In this document: positions 36,026 through 48,726 of the stretch, one piece after another
Layout: every line of letters begins with the position of its first letter
Position numbering within the stretch: the first letter of the stretch is position 1
Assembly: GCF_002105155.1 (NCBI RefSeq)
Contig: NW_019029057.1
Span: 1 to 64,000, forward strand
Length of the DNA stretch: 64,000 nucleotides
Direction: 5' to 3'
From: Lobosporangium transversale
Taxonomy: Eukaryota > Mortierellomycota > Mortierellomycetes > Mortierellales > Mortierellaceae
Translations under genes and position numbers: made by a program
The notes under the pieces: model-generated
What the model saw: the letters and a program-made list of their open reading frames with translations, nothing else
Database searches by the model: none
Told to the model about the DNA's origin: nothing

Positions 36026-38179
36026 AGAGTAGTTAAATAATAATAACAGTGAGGGAAGACTTTGTAGTACATTGTACATAATAAAGATATTGTAGGCGCA
36101 TACCACAGGCATGGTTTAGCATACCTTCATGCCCTACCTCCTTCCCCTTCCCCTTCCCCTCCCGCCTCCTCCAGATGACGAACTATACGCATTATTCCTG
36201 CTCTGCTGTCCCTATACATCCACACACTTTCTCCCTCTCTTTTTCCGTCCTTTATTATTTCGTCCCTTTTTTTAAAAAAAAAAAAACGCGTGTGTGTGAA
36301 TGCCGAAGAGTATCAATAATCCTACAAAATAATTGAGGGATTGAGGAGAGGAGGGAAGGAGAAAAGTACTCCTCGCCTCCTGTCCTTTTTTTACCCCAAA
36401 AACAAACAGCTCTCAATCGTAGTTTCTCTCCCCTTAATGTAATTCTCGATGGATGTAAACAAACCTGAAGGAAGACTTTTAAAAAAAGAGGTAATAGCGT
36501 CCCCTAATATAGTTAGTATACATATGAATGTATATATTTATGTATACATCTATATTATGCATGTTGCGCGTGGCATAGTCTTTTTGTTTGACCACAGGAC
36601 CTGCCTCTGCTGAAAAAAAAAAAAAAAAAAAAAAAAAAAAGGACATTGTAGAATATGAGAAGATCAAGGCGATAATCTACAGCTCAACACATATCTAACA
36701 TGCAGCAATTTTTTTTTTTTTTTTTTTTTTTTTTTGAATAGGGTAAAAAAAATAAGCAAGGAGAAAGGAAAGAAATCAAGCTTTTCAACCGTAAAGTGTA
36801 TATAACTCTTTATGCACCTTTTTATTATTATTATTTTTGTTTGGTAAAAGCTGAACAATTAATGCCAACCTTTACTATGCTATTCACTATGCTGTAGATC
36901 GGATCAAATTCGAGGAAAAAAAAAAAAAAAGGAACGCGCCGCCATCTAATTGCAGGAATCAAAGTATATATGAATAAGGTATTAAAATAAGTATGTACTG
37001 TAAGTAAATAAATTACCCGACACTATTTTTCCTCTTTACTTTCTGCCAACATTCCAAGCGCGAAATAATTTTTCCCAAGGAGAGAGAAACGAGCAGACAG
37101 AACCAACCAAGGGTATGCATGACGCAAGGCTATGATGAAGTGTCTCATTGTTGGAGTTCTACGTAACCAGTATTGCACATAATCGGCCAGTGCCCTAATA
37201 GGGTGTAAGGCATGGCAAATACGCTACATTTCATCTCCTAGAACGATTCACATAGAAATTTAGGTACATGTACTTGGCATACTAGGTCAAACACGTAGCA
37301 CCACCAAGGTTTATTATCGCTACTATTTTCCTGAACAGAATAGTTATTAATGAACGAATGAAATGATGAAAATAAAAATAAAAACATTAGTGTGTCCCTT
37401 GATTCTTGACAAAGAGAGTTTAGGAAAGAGGACGAAATTTACATGGGAACTATCCCCCCTATTTTTCCAACTGGCCCACATGTTCATCATAGCGCCCGGG
37501 CAGGCTGGCAAATTGGCATATAGGCACATTAATATGGATATTAAGAAATCGGAACATCGTGTTCCCTGGATTAAATATCGCATCTTGATAAGCTTTTTCA
37601 AAAAGAAAAACAAAAAACAATAGACAAATGAATTTGTTACAAAGCTCTCTGCCTCTTCTTAATTTTCCCTATTCGCCACATCACGCACAGGCTTTGAAAA
37701 CAATCATCATAATAATTGTATGGTGGTCAACAGAGAGAGAGGGTACAGTATATGTGGGTATGAGAGAAAGGAGGCATCTTAAAAATGTGCCTTCTCGGCT
37801 CAAGAGTCCTCCACCAATCCATTGTTAACACTATATGAGTAAGATTAAGATGCAATATTATACCAAAGTTGATTTTGCTTTGTTGACACGACAAAGATAA
37901 CAAAGCTTTCAAGGGGACTTTTGTTCAAATTTATTGCCGCCATTTAGCCAGCTAACGAATAAAATGAAGAGGAGTCATCTTCTTACATTTTTTCTCATCA
38001 AATGAGGAAGGCGGAGGAAGGGGGAGGGGCGAACTGTTTATGCAAGCTCTTTGCTCTTCCTGAGTGGCCCCTTTCTTTTTCTTTTAAACATCATGAACAT
38101 GGACCACACATCATGAAAGCTATAGATAATCCATTAACCAATAGTGTTATTAACTCGTGTTTTCCGTCCGTTAGGATGA

Positions 38180-38215
<36 letters not shown>

Positions 38216-39830
38216 TGGCTCTCTTCTCTCTTCAACAAATAGAATAAACTTGCATGAATGATGGTGTTGATTATGTACGCATCGGATACATCTAGTGTTT
38301 ACAAGGAATAAGGGATATGTTTTTGTTTGAATACTGTTGTATCATTTCATTGTGTGGAGTGGTGGTGCAATAGAAGGAAGGGATGAGTTTGGGCGTAGTC
38401 TGAGTCTGTTTGTTCACCACCCACACAAGAATAATAGTACATTATTAACAGCCAGTCGAAGCAAAGCGTGTGATGCTCATACGACAGACAAACAAACAAA
38501 ACAACAAATAAAACAAATCCACGAACGAAACGAAACAGCCCGAGAAGTAAAAAAAAAAGCAGAAACCTGATCATGTGTTTAAAAGTAAACGCTGACATGA
38601 ACGACTCTCTTCTGCCCATTCCTAATAGTATTTTATTGCCCGACTTCCTGGAAGGAAGATTATGCGGTCATTTGAATAGAGAAGCTCAAATCCAACTGTG
38701 TATGTTTTAGAATGGCCCGTTTAGTCAGTATAGTTTGAGCCTTGTAAAACTTAGCCCAGAAACCCTATTTGTTAATATGAAGATCCAGGGTATGAACTTT
38801 AACTTCAATGCCATTGCTAGTAAAAGAAAAAAACGACAACTAGAGAAGCAAACAATGACAGAGAGCAAATGTTTGCTTTCTAGAATCTTCGTCTCTTTCA
38901 ATACAATAAAACATCCATCCCATCTCCAACTCCACCATCACATAAACGGCGCACAATTCAAGTCAAGTTTCAGAGAGCCCATTTATCTTTCTGCATTCAT
39001 TCTGCATGATGATGATTCTGTTGGTATAAATTGATTGATTGATTATATACTTTAATATCACACTAAACACGTTTCCATCTGCCTTTGCCCTTTCTTTCCC
39101 CTTACTCTTTCGGCTTTCATTCTGAGCCTTTGATATAGAAAGAAACAAGAGTCACGTGTATGTCTCTGATGTTAGTCTTAGTATATACCTTGATTGGTAT
39201 CTGTTTACAAAAGCATTCTCTTGCTGCAACAATGACCATTTACATAAAGATCTTACAAAACCAATAATAATCTTTTAGCAAGAACATCCAGCAGCAAGTT
39301 GATTAGCATACTATTTCAGGAGCTGGTAGAATTGCCTTTTTTGTTTTTTGTTTTTTTCTTTTTTCTTTTGACGTGAATGGCTTTCTAAAGAATGAAAGCT
39401 TGATCAACCCCTTCTAGGAGAATCTTCCCAACTCCCTGAACAGATGTTATTGATATAGATACTACCACTAATTGAAAGCGAGAAGTAAGTCTTTCAAGCG
39501 GTGCTATTGCTATCTCGGCTTTTATTTTTTGTACCTTGTTTTTCAACCGGGCAAAAAAAAAAAAAAAAAAAAAAAAAAAACGCTCACTTGAATCGGATAA
39601 AGATGGGAACAGAGACCCCAAGAAAGAGAAGCTGTTACAGAAAGTGTTCCCAAGGCTCAATGAATCCGGTATCACTTCCTTTCTCCTTCTTCTGCATTCT
39701 TGTCATCAACAGATGGGCAAGTCAACTCAGACAGGAGCAGACGAGGGACAGAGGTTTACTACCAATATGCCGAATCACTCCTGATGAGCAAGTCAATTAT
39801 CCAGGTATGACTGGGACTTGGAACCAGTGG

Positions 39831-40113
39831 TCCTATTCGAATAGATATCTAAATTCGAATGGTTCGAGCCATTCGGACCGAGCCATTCGAACCATTGGCA
39901 CAATAGGAAATGATAATATTAAATTTGTGTTTGTAGTGGTTTTATCGATGAATTTTTTTGATTGGATGCGATAATATAATGACCGTGCTTACGCTACGCG
40001 TAACAATGCTACCTTTCATCAGTGCTCCTATTCGAATCATTCGAACCATTCAAACCATTCGCGTCATTCGAATCGATCCAGGATAGGGCTTATTCGAATC
40101 GATTCGAATAGGA
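39831..40113. repeat. TTCGAA-rich repeat element with 12-bp terminal inverted repeats
   Basis: TCCTATTCGAAT at 39831-39842 is the exact reverse complement of ATTCGAATAGGA at 40102-40113. Between them are at least six more ATTCGAA words, many in the phrase ATTCGAACCATT or its complement. A near-palindrome lies at 39852-39898. The size and terminal repeats resemble a MITE or a nested pair of small palindromes. No target-site duplication was recognised. Confidence 0.65.
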
Positions 40114-40119
40114 GCACTG
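40020..40119. repeat. 100-bp inverted repeat with perfect 19-bp arms
   Basis: CAGTGCTCCTATTCGAATC at 40020-40038 pairs perfectly with its reverse complement at 40101-40119 around a 62-bp centre. The centre itself contains CATTCGAA repeats. It lies 240 bp upstream of the CBP80 start codon. Confidence 0.85.
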
Positions 40120-40358
40120 CTTAGAACGCGTCGTTTTTGTATCGCTTAAGGGCTTTATTAAGCCAAAATTACATCATAGAATTTAGAATAGTGCACTTGT
40201 TGTCGTGACTATCAATTGCTTCTAAGAGTAACAATGGCTTGGAACGCACAAACCACTGGGAGTCATGTAAAAAAAAAAAAAAAAAAAAAAAACATTCGGC
40301 ACCATCAATTTTCTTTTTGTCCTCATCTTAAACACAAAGGAAGGAGAAGCAGGACCAC

Positions 40359-43300
40359 ATGGACTATAGAAGAAACAATAATCAAGGGAGCGGGGGACCT
40401 GACAGAAATAGGAATAACTATGGTACGCCTGGGTCAGATTTATTGATTAAATACAAGAGATTGTCAACTCAACGCGATTTTTTTTATTCTTTGAATGGAT
40501 GGACACGTGTCTGCTCACGACATGTTAAACTCATTCTTTTATTTCTACTTATTTTTGGTATACAGGTGGTGGACGTCCATATGATCGTAATGATAAAGGT
40601 AAGAAGAGATAAAAAAAAGGCGTGGTATGACAAAGACGCGTGGTCTAATTTTTTAAAAAAAAACAGCCAAAGCCTTTAATTTTACTCTGCTACTTTGATC
40701 TATATGAATTTTCTAATCTCTTTGATTTTCCTCATTGATGATAACAACAACTTCTATAGGAGGAAGAGGCGGCGGAGGTGGATATCGTAGACCATACGAA
40801 AGAAACAGACATGATCAACGTGATAGAGAGCAAGATCGAGCTCAGGAGGAGGTCAATGACATTGAAAAGCGCCTTGGAGGGCTTATTATTCGCGTTGGAG
40901 ACAAGGTAACAGTCTTTCAATGAAATGGAACATGGATAAAGATGAAAAGATATGGGTCCTGGTTATGGACTGAAATATGATTGACTAATAGTCTCTTTTT
41001 TACTTATGGACTATTGAACCACTAGATCACGCCAACTCTGGAAACTAATCTGAATACGCTCGCTGGGATTCTGGACAATGACTATGCAAAGCATTCAGCT
41101 ACCATTCTGAAATCTTTGAAAGCATGGTATGATGTTGGTTAAGAGTTGATCCATCTCTTAGCTTTCTTTATATATACCACTCGCTTCAGGAGCCTTATAT
41201 GCACAGCACTCTAAATTCATATTTTGATTTCTTTCTTTCATCATTTCAACCCAGCATCTTGGAATTGCCCATGAAATCCGCCATCTATGGAACATTGACT
41301 GGATTGTTGAATGCCAAAAACATGCAGACCGGAGGAACTATTGTCACTATGGCATCAGATCTGCTTCAGGATAACCTAGCAAAGCATCAGTGGAGGAATG
41401 TTAAGCTACTATTGCGGTTTTTTGGCGAGCTGGTGAATGCAAACGTTATTTTGCCAACCACTTTGTTGAATGTTATGAACCAATTCCTCGCAGTCCTTGA
41501 GGAAGAAACTGTTATCAGAGTAAGTTGAATAGAGAAGGAAGAGGATAAGACTATGCAAATTGGATCTAAGCTGGGATATATGGATCTGATGATTTTTTTT
41601 TCTTAACAATATCCTCTAGGCTCGCGCTGATTGCGCTGTATACTGTGTGCTCGCCACTCTCCCTTGGTGCGCAGCAGATATGCGCGATCGTAACCCCCAT
41701 GATTTTGAGAAAATTCTAGGAAGGATCGAGGATTATATGCTTGCACGAGAAGAAGGAGGTGGCGCCGAGGGCTTTGAAATCACAAAGGTGTTTAAGGATT
41801 CTGACTGTCCGTATATCCAGGAAGAGGTAATGTACAAGGAAGTAATAAATGTATTTTTCAGGATGCTGGTGTAGTTAATTTGAACTACATTTTTTAACAG
41901 ATCACTATTTTATCTCCTACCTTATTATATTTGTATATTTTGCCTTACTAGCCTCTAACATTATTGTGGAAGCAGATTCAGAACTTGCAAAAGGATGATT
42001 GGGATGTGTCTATTTTGATCAAGCCTTCACAGACATTTGATGCAGTCTTAGGAATGGCGTCTCAACATGAATTGCCGCCTTTTGTCTTCCCACCACATAC
42101 TGACACGATCTCATACTACACCCCCGCACCTTTGCTCAGAATCTTTTTGAGTGAAGATGAAGAACAACAAAACTCTCTTCCAGATCCATATTCCATTGCC
42201 CATTTCATTGTCCGCGACAACTTGACGGATGTACTTTGCCTGTTTGAAATTAATCGAAAGGAGTGTGCAAAATATCTGTTCATGGTTCAATATTCTTATG
42301 TGATTGGCACATTTGCAGACTCAACAGCTGCTGCTGCAGCCGCCGCAGCTGCAGCCGCCAACAATCCAGTAGCAGAAGATATGGAAACAGATGTACCAAC
42401 AGGTCCTGGATGGTCAGTGGATCAAGTATTGGCAGAGGTCATCTTCACAGAGCTGTTCAAGTTGCCTAAGCCAGAATTCAAAACTGTGTATTATGCATCA
42501 CTCTTGGTCGAAGTTTGCAAATCCTTCCCAGATAGTTTCCCAGCAGCCTTGGCTGTCGCTATTAATCGCCTCTTTGACAGACTGCCTTCCATGGATATTG
42601 AATGTGCACATCGGTTCTGGACCTGGTTCAGTCATCATCTTAGCAATTTTGGATATCTCTGGGACTGGAATCAATGGTAACGTCAACAGGATTCGCTTTA
42701 TTCTTATTTCCATTTATAAATCACTTGACTCAACAAACTTATTGCGAATTTTTGATAGGGCTGCTGCGCTTGAAGTACCTTTTGATGATCCAAAGTCTGT
42801 CTTTATTCGTGAGACATTAGAAAAGACTATCCGTCTGTCATATTTTGAACGCATTAGAGAGGCTTTACCAGAGGAGTTTCAAAAGATGATCCCTGCAGAG
42901 GCGCCTGGCCCATCGTGGAAGTTTGAGAATCCAGGTATTTTTTTTTTTTTTTTTTTTGCAGTTCTTTTGATGCGTTGGAATACCGGAGTTTGTGCTGGAA
43001 ACTAATTTTTTTTAATTTTTTTTTATAATATTTTACAGAACATCCATATCACGCAATGGCCTCTGCAGTGTTAAACTCCCTTCGGGCCAAAAACTCGATT
43101 GAACAGATTGAACAAACCTTAGAGAGTATGAAGAACGCACCACGACTTGAATCGTTAACAATGACGGAGCGTGAGGATTTTATTCGGGAATTATTTACAG
43201 AGTGTGTGTTGATGTTGGGATCCAAGTCCTTTTCTCATGTCTTGAATGTGATTGAACGGTATCTGACGATTTTACAACGGTTGAATGGCACGCCGGAGGC

Positions 43301-44075
43301 ACGTCTGCATACAGTGAAGATTGTAGCCCAATTCTGGAGAAACAACACACAGTTTATGGGTATTCTATTGGACAAGATGTTGAACTATCGTGTCGTAGAT
43401 GCAATTGCAATTGTGAAATGGGTATTTGAGCCCGAAGTATGGCAGAATGAGTGGCATCGAAGCTTTGTTTGGGATATTTTGAAGAATACGCTTAATAAAG
43501 TTATTTCAAGAGTGGCTCAGGTCAAGGACAAGCTCGCTGAAGTACGCAAGGAATTTGAAGGTACAAATCAATGCCGTCATTACTATTACCATCACCATCA
43601 CTTCTATCTTTACAAAAGAAAAAGAAAAAAGCGCTTATTGATGTCTTTATTTATTTATTTTTTTTTATTTTTTATTTTTATTTTTTTTTTAGCTGTACCG
43701 CCCACAAAGTCAGCAGAAGTCGTGCAGGGTGTCGAAAACACATTATCGATTGTGAATCGTGAACAAAAAGAGGTGTTTTTGACACTTTATCAAAAGTTTG
43801 TAGCGATTTTACAATCCAAGTTGAAAGAGATCGAAGGCTTGAATCCAGGCTCGGAAGAGTTGGAGCAAAAAACTCGTTCTTATCAGATTGGTCAAGGCTG
43901 GTTCCTGGAGGTGGGTCGTCGTTATTCTAAAGAGGTGGCCACATTTTCAAGTACATTGGATGCAATTGTTTTCTCTGCAGATAGTGAGGCAGGTGAACCG
44001 ATTGATCCACGTATCATCAATATCTTTCAGGAGATCTGTCGTATGGAGATTGGACGTTCTGTGGAGATGAACTAA
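40359..44075 (+). CDS. NCBP1: Nuclear cap-binding complex large subunit CBP80/NCBP1
   Basis: CBP80 pairs with CBP20 on the 5' cap of nascent RNA and supports splicing, export and the pioneer round of translation coupled to decay. Ten exons, all in phase: 40359-40422, 40566-40598, 40760-40905, 41026-41126, 41255-41519, 41620-41826, 41952-42676, 42759-42934, 43039-43560, 43693-44075; 873 residues (human 790). Three small first exons encode an Arg/Gly-rich leader (GGRGGGGGYRRPYERN). MIF4G-like marks follow: GTLTGLLNAKN, LRFFGELVNANVI, LPPFVFPPHTD, FWTWFSHHLSNFGY, RLSYFERIREALP, KSFSHVLNVIERY, LLDKMLNYRVVD. An 11-Ala run (about 42329-42361) sits in a loop between conserved helices. The protein ends shortly after INIFQEICRMEIG, as in other family members. 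It converges on NAA25 with a 259-bp gap containing a run of about 22 T near 44265. Confidence 0.95.
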
Positions 44076-44334
44076 AGAAGAAGAAAAAAAAAGAAAAAAG
44101 AAAAAGCTCCAAAGCATCGTATCTATTCGTGTGGAAGCCGTCCCCCTACTCATCGCTCTCTTCATAAAGATTAATCACTTTAAATATTATTTATTTTTTT
44201 TTTCATACGCATCCATGCATTTATTCAGTGCATATGTTCAATGTACACAAATGCCGATTCCTTTTTTTTTTTTTTTTTTTTTTTTTTACATTTTTATATA
44301 AAAACTATCCGAATGTCTAGTCCATTATAAACTC

Positions 44335-46474
44335 TTAGACAGCTCTAGAGATTGCTTGTTGCTGAAGGTTGATAAGACTATTCATCCAGCTTGCCCCAAT
44401 CTTGAGGGTCAATTCCTCAATCTGAGTTTGGTGCGCCTAAGCAGCAAAAAAAAAAAAAAAAAAAAAAGAGAGAAAAAATTAACCAAAATGTTTTTACGTG
44501 AAATAGTTGAGATAAAAGAGTAACTTACAGGAGTACGAACAAAATCAATGGCGGATCCATCACAAAGCTCGTAGAGTAAACCAGACTTGATCCTATCCGG
44601 CTTGACCACATTTCTCAAAACAGTGACATCTGTCTGCACAACTTGTAGAGCTTGTCGACACTGTGCCATAAAGTCCTGTACAACAACGTTCACAGGCTTG
44701 AAGATCGACTTTTTGTTAGCCTTATTAGCAATGAGGTTAAGGAAACTTTGGTTCGAGACATTCAAATAAGTAACCGTCTCGACCACCATAGTGAGCACAT
44801 GGAACGTTTGCCAAGACAACACGCCTATAGATTTGACAGGATCACGTTTTAAGAGTGCTCCAACTGCGGATAAATGTTCCTTAACTGTGGAAGCGGTCTT
44901 GGAAGGCTCTTCTTTAGTAGAGCTGTTGCTGTTCTGGGCTACAATGGCTGCAAAGAGAACCTGATAAGCTTTGGTAACTTGCAGCATGATCTGTCCAAGC
45001 TTGATCTCCTGCGTTGTTAATTCGCAATGTTGTTGCTGTTGATGGCCATCCGTACTATCCGCGGAAGAAGGAGGAGAAGTTGAAGATGAGATAAGGTTTT
45101 CAAGGGCAGTAATATGGTTCTCGTACTCGGCATTGACGGGTGAAAGGCAAGCCATATGTTTGAGCAATCGAGGCACGAGCGTGAAAAGGATCATCCATTG
45201 AAGATCCGGCTGTGGGGCAGGGCGGGTGAGGACCTCAACCGAAGTAGTGTCCTTAGGATTCCAGTTCAACATCACTGTAGTATCGCGATTGTCTATCCTC
45301 GACTCGCAGAATTGTGCTATTAAAAAAGGAAAGAGAAAAAAAGTAAGTCAGTATTTCCCATTGTTTAACGTTGAAAAAAGAGACAGTGCAATTACTTACC
45401 GTCGTATTTCAAATTGTCAACTTCCAATTCTTGAAGCCAAGCAATGACACGACTGACGGAATCCTCCTTGAGGATTTCAAGGCGAATTATTTCACGGTCT
45501 GCAATTATCTTTTGTAAAGAATTTTCAAGCCTTGATTGAAACTCGATGAACTCTTCCATCTAGGCCATAGATTTTAAAAAATATATGGTATGATATGAGA
45601 AAGCAGTGTCATTGCTTTCATTTTAACATTTCTCCTTATAGATATATCTGTATGTTTGTATACTAGATGCAATGATAAAAAAAGGAAATTACCTTTGAGA
45701 ATGTTGAATATTTGTATGCTTGTAAAATCATTTCTGGGGTCTATAATAAAAAGTAAATATGAAAAAGATAAATAAGAAAGAAATTGTATGTTTCTGGAAT
45801 GTCTCAGTAGTACAAGATCTTTTTTTTTTTCTTTTTTCTTTTTTTTTTTTTTTTTGTGCTATACCTCGGCTTCAGTGCTATGATAGATATCATGAGCACT
45901 ATACAACTGAGCAAGGGCCAGATCGAATAATCCGAAGTTAGAAGCACGATCCGTGATAAAATGAGATAGGGTATCATGTTGTACATGCTTGATGGCCATG
46001 GTGTTGTAGATGTTGGTCGCACAGTTGTAGGCACCTAGATATTTATGCGGTTTATCCAAAATGAGTTAAAAGTTACAAAAACTAAGAAAAATAAGCAAAA
46101 AAAAAAAAAGGATTACCAAGAAGTTCATAAATACGGATCAGCACGAGCTTGATCTGATAGTTATGTTTGCTTTTGTTCAGAGCATGTTCCAGCATGAAAG
46201 TCGCATTCAGAAGTGGAAAGTAAGATTCTAAAAGGCAAGGAAAAGCACAAAAAAGTTAATACCAGGCAACGAGCCGACAGATAGATAGACGAAAACATTA
46301 TATCGCATTGCAAGACTAGAAAAAAAGACTTACTAGTGTCCCTATGCAAATCGATCAAAAGATGAGCAGCCATAATGACATAATCGTCTCCATATTGACG
46401 CTCAGTTTCCTCAAGATCCTTGCCTACAAAACAAACAATCATGACAGTCTGTGAGCCCCCAGGGGATTGATAGC

Positions 46475-46511
<37 letters not shown>

Positions 46512-48726
46512 GCCTACTCGAATCGCATAAGATATAGTGATCATGTCAAAATTTACCAAAAGGAAGTGAATCCTCGTATAGTTTCCAAAACTTGTTCACA
46601 AGGGCTGTAGCTTCCGATGAGTTGAGCTGTGTCTGTTGTCCAACGAATCGTTCAAAACGTGCAATGTTGATCTGAACGGCAATTTCTTTAACAGTCTCGG
46701 GTTTATTGACCACTGATTCCCTCAATTTCTTGCAAAACTCCAGACTATCCTGGTTATCCAGGCTAGAGATGTAGATAGAGAGATCCTCGAAACAACAGGA
46801 TTTGGAGCCAAATCTGTCAAAATATTCTATCATAAGCCTCATCACAGTTTCCTTGTTGTCTCCTATTAGAAAGTAATAAGAAAAGAAAAAATTTCCATAA
46901 GTTTCTACCTAATGTCCAAAATTTCATATAATGTACTTTGAGAAGACGATAAAAAAAAAAAAAAAAAAAAAAAAAAGAAAACTCACCAATCTTATCTTGA
47001 ACTCGTTTTTCGAGCTCAATTTGAGCCAGGAATGGGCCACGCTTTGGATTTTTACCTTCTTTCTGAACAAGCTCAGAGAAAAATGTGCGTGCTTCTGTAA
47101 GGTTTTCTGAAGTCTTAAGGTCTGCATCTTGCACAGGGAGAAATATGGTATCAAAGTATTGAAGAATAGTTCTCCAATCGTCCGAACTACAAATTCATAT
47201 GTATGCCATACCAATATAATAGTGCCAGTCAGCAGCTTGTTGAGCAACTTTCGATAAAGTAAATGATACTGGCGGAATAAAAAGTGTTTAGAATGCTTAC
47301 TTGATCTCCTTGAGGATCTGAGCTGCAGCTTGCCTGGCATCATTCCAACGACCCACCTTGATCAGCAGGTCAATACGCAAAAACCGGAGCTCTACGTTTT
47401 CGATTGCTTTTGTTTTGACGCCGATTTCGCCTTCTAAAAGATTTAATGCATCCAAATAACGATCCTCCTGTCCCAATAGAATGATTAAATAGAGTTGTAG
47501 CTCTAACGTAAAGTAGTGAGGCCAATGCATAGTAAGCAACATAGTCTGAACTAAGTAGAATAAATTAGCACCCTTAAATAGAACATACCTTCGATGGTCT
47601 CGACCTTTCCTTCAGAATTCATCTTTGCCATCATGCGCTCTGCAAGTTGATAGAAAACAGCAGACTGACTGGTGGAGGATTTTTTGCCCTATCAGCATTA
47701 GTTTGGATTGTAAAGCATCGTAAGACCAATGTGAAGTAAACTTGTGTCTTTTTTTTATGACCGCAACTATACCTGAAGTGTAATGCTCATGATCGCCCAA
47801 AACATATACTTGGTCTTCTTGAAGTTTTTGTGAAGCTGAAGAGCAACCTTGATTCCATGTAGAATATAAATCGTAGTAAAGGTCAATATCAAATATTGGC
47901 CTTTATTTTAGAACAGTGAGCCGTCTTCCAATTTTAGTGATAGACATATATACCATTTGCTGTCCTTTGAAATCTAAAGTGCGAGCCAAGGACATAAACC
48001 ATTGTGTAGCCAAGTTTTCGTTCTTTGGGTTGACTTTTGACGCATTCTCGTACAGTTTGATCATAGGTGCATCTAGAAATTGTATCCTCAGTTAGAGTAA
48101 GTACCGATAGGAAGAGACTTTCCTATGTTTTGGGATTAAAGACGTAACGCGGTTGATTGATGTCAAGTTGGAGTGACAGCATTGACCCCTATTCCCAGCC
48201 TCTTACATCTTCCTACAGCTCGAAGCACCATAGATAGAGTCCTTAAAGTAGCCTCATCCGTAGGTTTTGCCCATTGTATCTCTTCACAAAGTTGTAAAGC
48301 CTCATTTGTTTTTCCTGATCGTTCAAAGGATAGGGCTTTCAGCGCCTATAGTTTTTGATTTAATCAAGGTTATTCTATTAGCCACTTTCAACAAAGTTCT
48401 ATTGACTCCCACAATCAATTGAGTCAAAATCCGATTTTTTTTTTTACCTTGACGATATGAAGGTCAGGCTGCTTCTTCAAAGCCTTATTACAAAGCTGAA
48501 TGCTCTCCCTGTAATTGCCCACTTCCAGAGCATCTTTGGATAGGAGTGAATTGATTTTCAAAGATATTGGAAATTCGTTAGGTCTGGATATTCCATGGAC
48601 GCAATAATGATAGCATATGCAATTAAGTCCGAGAAACGCGGACAGACAAAAATTGGCGCGCTAAGGATGATATGTTATACCATAAATAGGCTTAAGTTTC
48701 CTTTCTAGCTCCATATTAGATGCCAT
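44335..48726 (-). CDS. NAA25: N-alpha-acetyltransferase 25, NatB auxiliary subunit (Mdm20 type)
   Basis: NAA25/Mdm20 anchors the NatB catalytic subunit NAA20 to ribosomes; NatB acetylates proteins starting Met-Asp, Met-Glu, Met-Asn or Met-Gln. Sixteen exons fit in phase: 48726-48681, 48533-48448, 48345-48207, 48072-47954, 47847-47773, 47688-47589, 47550-47301, 47186-46987, 46862-46557, 46423-46334, 46227-46117, 46034-45865, 45740-45693, 45559-45400, 45316-44529, 44436-44335; 929 residues (human 972). Marks in order: LKPIYDALEVGNYRESIQ, QPDLHIVKALKALSFERSG, GPFLAQIELEKRV, CCFEDLSIYISSL, YVIMAAHLLIDL, LVLIRIYELLGAYNCA, KHVQHDTLSHFITDRA and QAYKYSTFSK. These follow the TPR-like helical array of NAA25 and the segment near its middle that matches the human KHIQHDT region. 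The start MASNMELERK is the only ATG in phase with the second exon. The 3' end is convergent with CBP80. Confidence 0.94.

Larger units (their letters stand above)
30976..40358. other. Gene-poor 9.4-kb region
   Basis: I see no protein-coding gene with recognisable domains or a consistent exon chain. The first 900 bp next to the kinase are purine-rich on the plus strand and are probably kinase promoter and 5' UTR. The rest holds A/T homopolymers (for example 36613-36640 and 36711-36735), a CATGG-type repeat at about 33420-33437, a CCCCTT-type run at about 36142-36165, a trinucleotide array at 35959-36025 and the TTCGAA element at 39831-40119. Open frames of 60-200 codons exist but are low in complexity. 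Non-coding RNA genes cannot be excluded. Confidence 0.55.

Noticed and set aside
39852-39870. GGTTCGAGCC resembles a tRNA B-box
   Set aside because: There is no matching A-box or cloverleaf; it belongs to the TTCGAA repeat element.
39831-40119. TTCGAA words considered as heat-shock elements
   Set aside because: Heat-shock elements need GAA and TTC units at two-base spacing; here they abut directly or are three or more bases apart.
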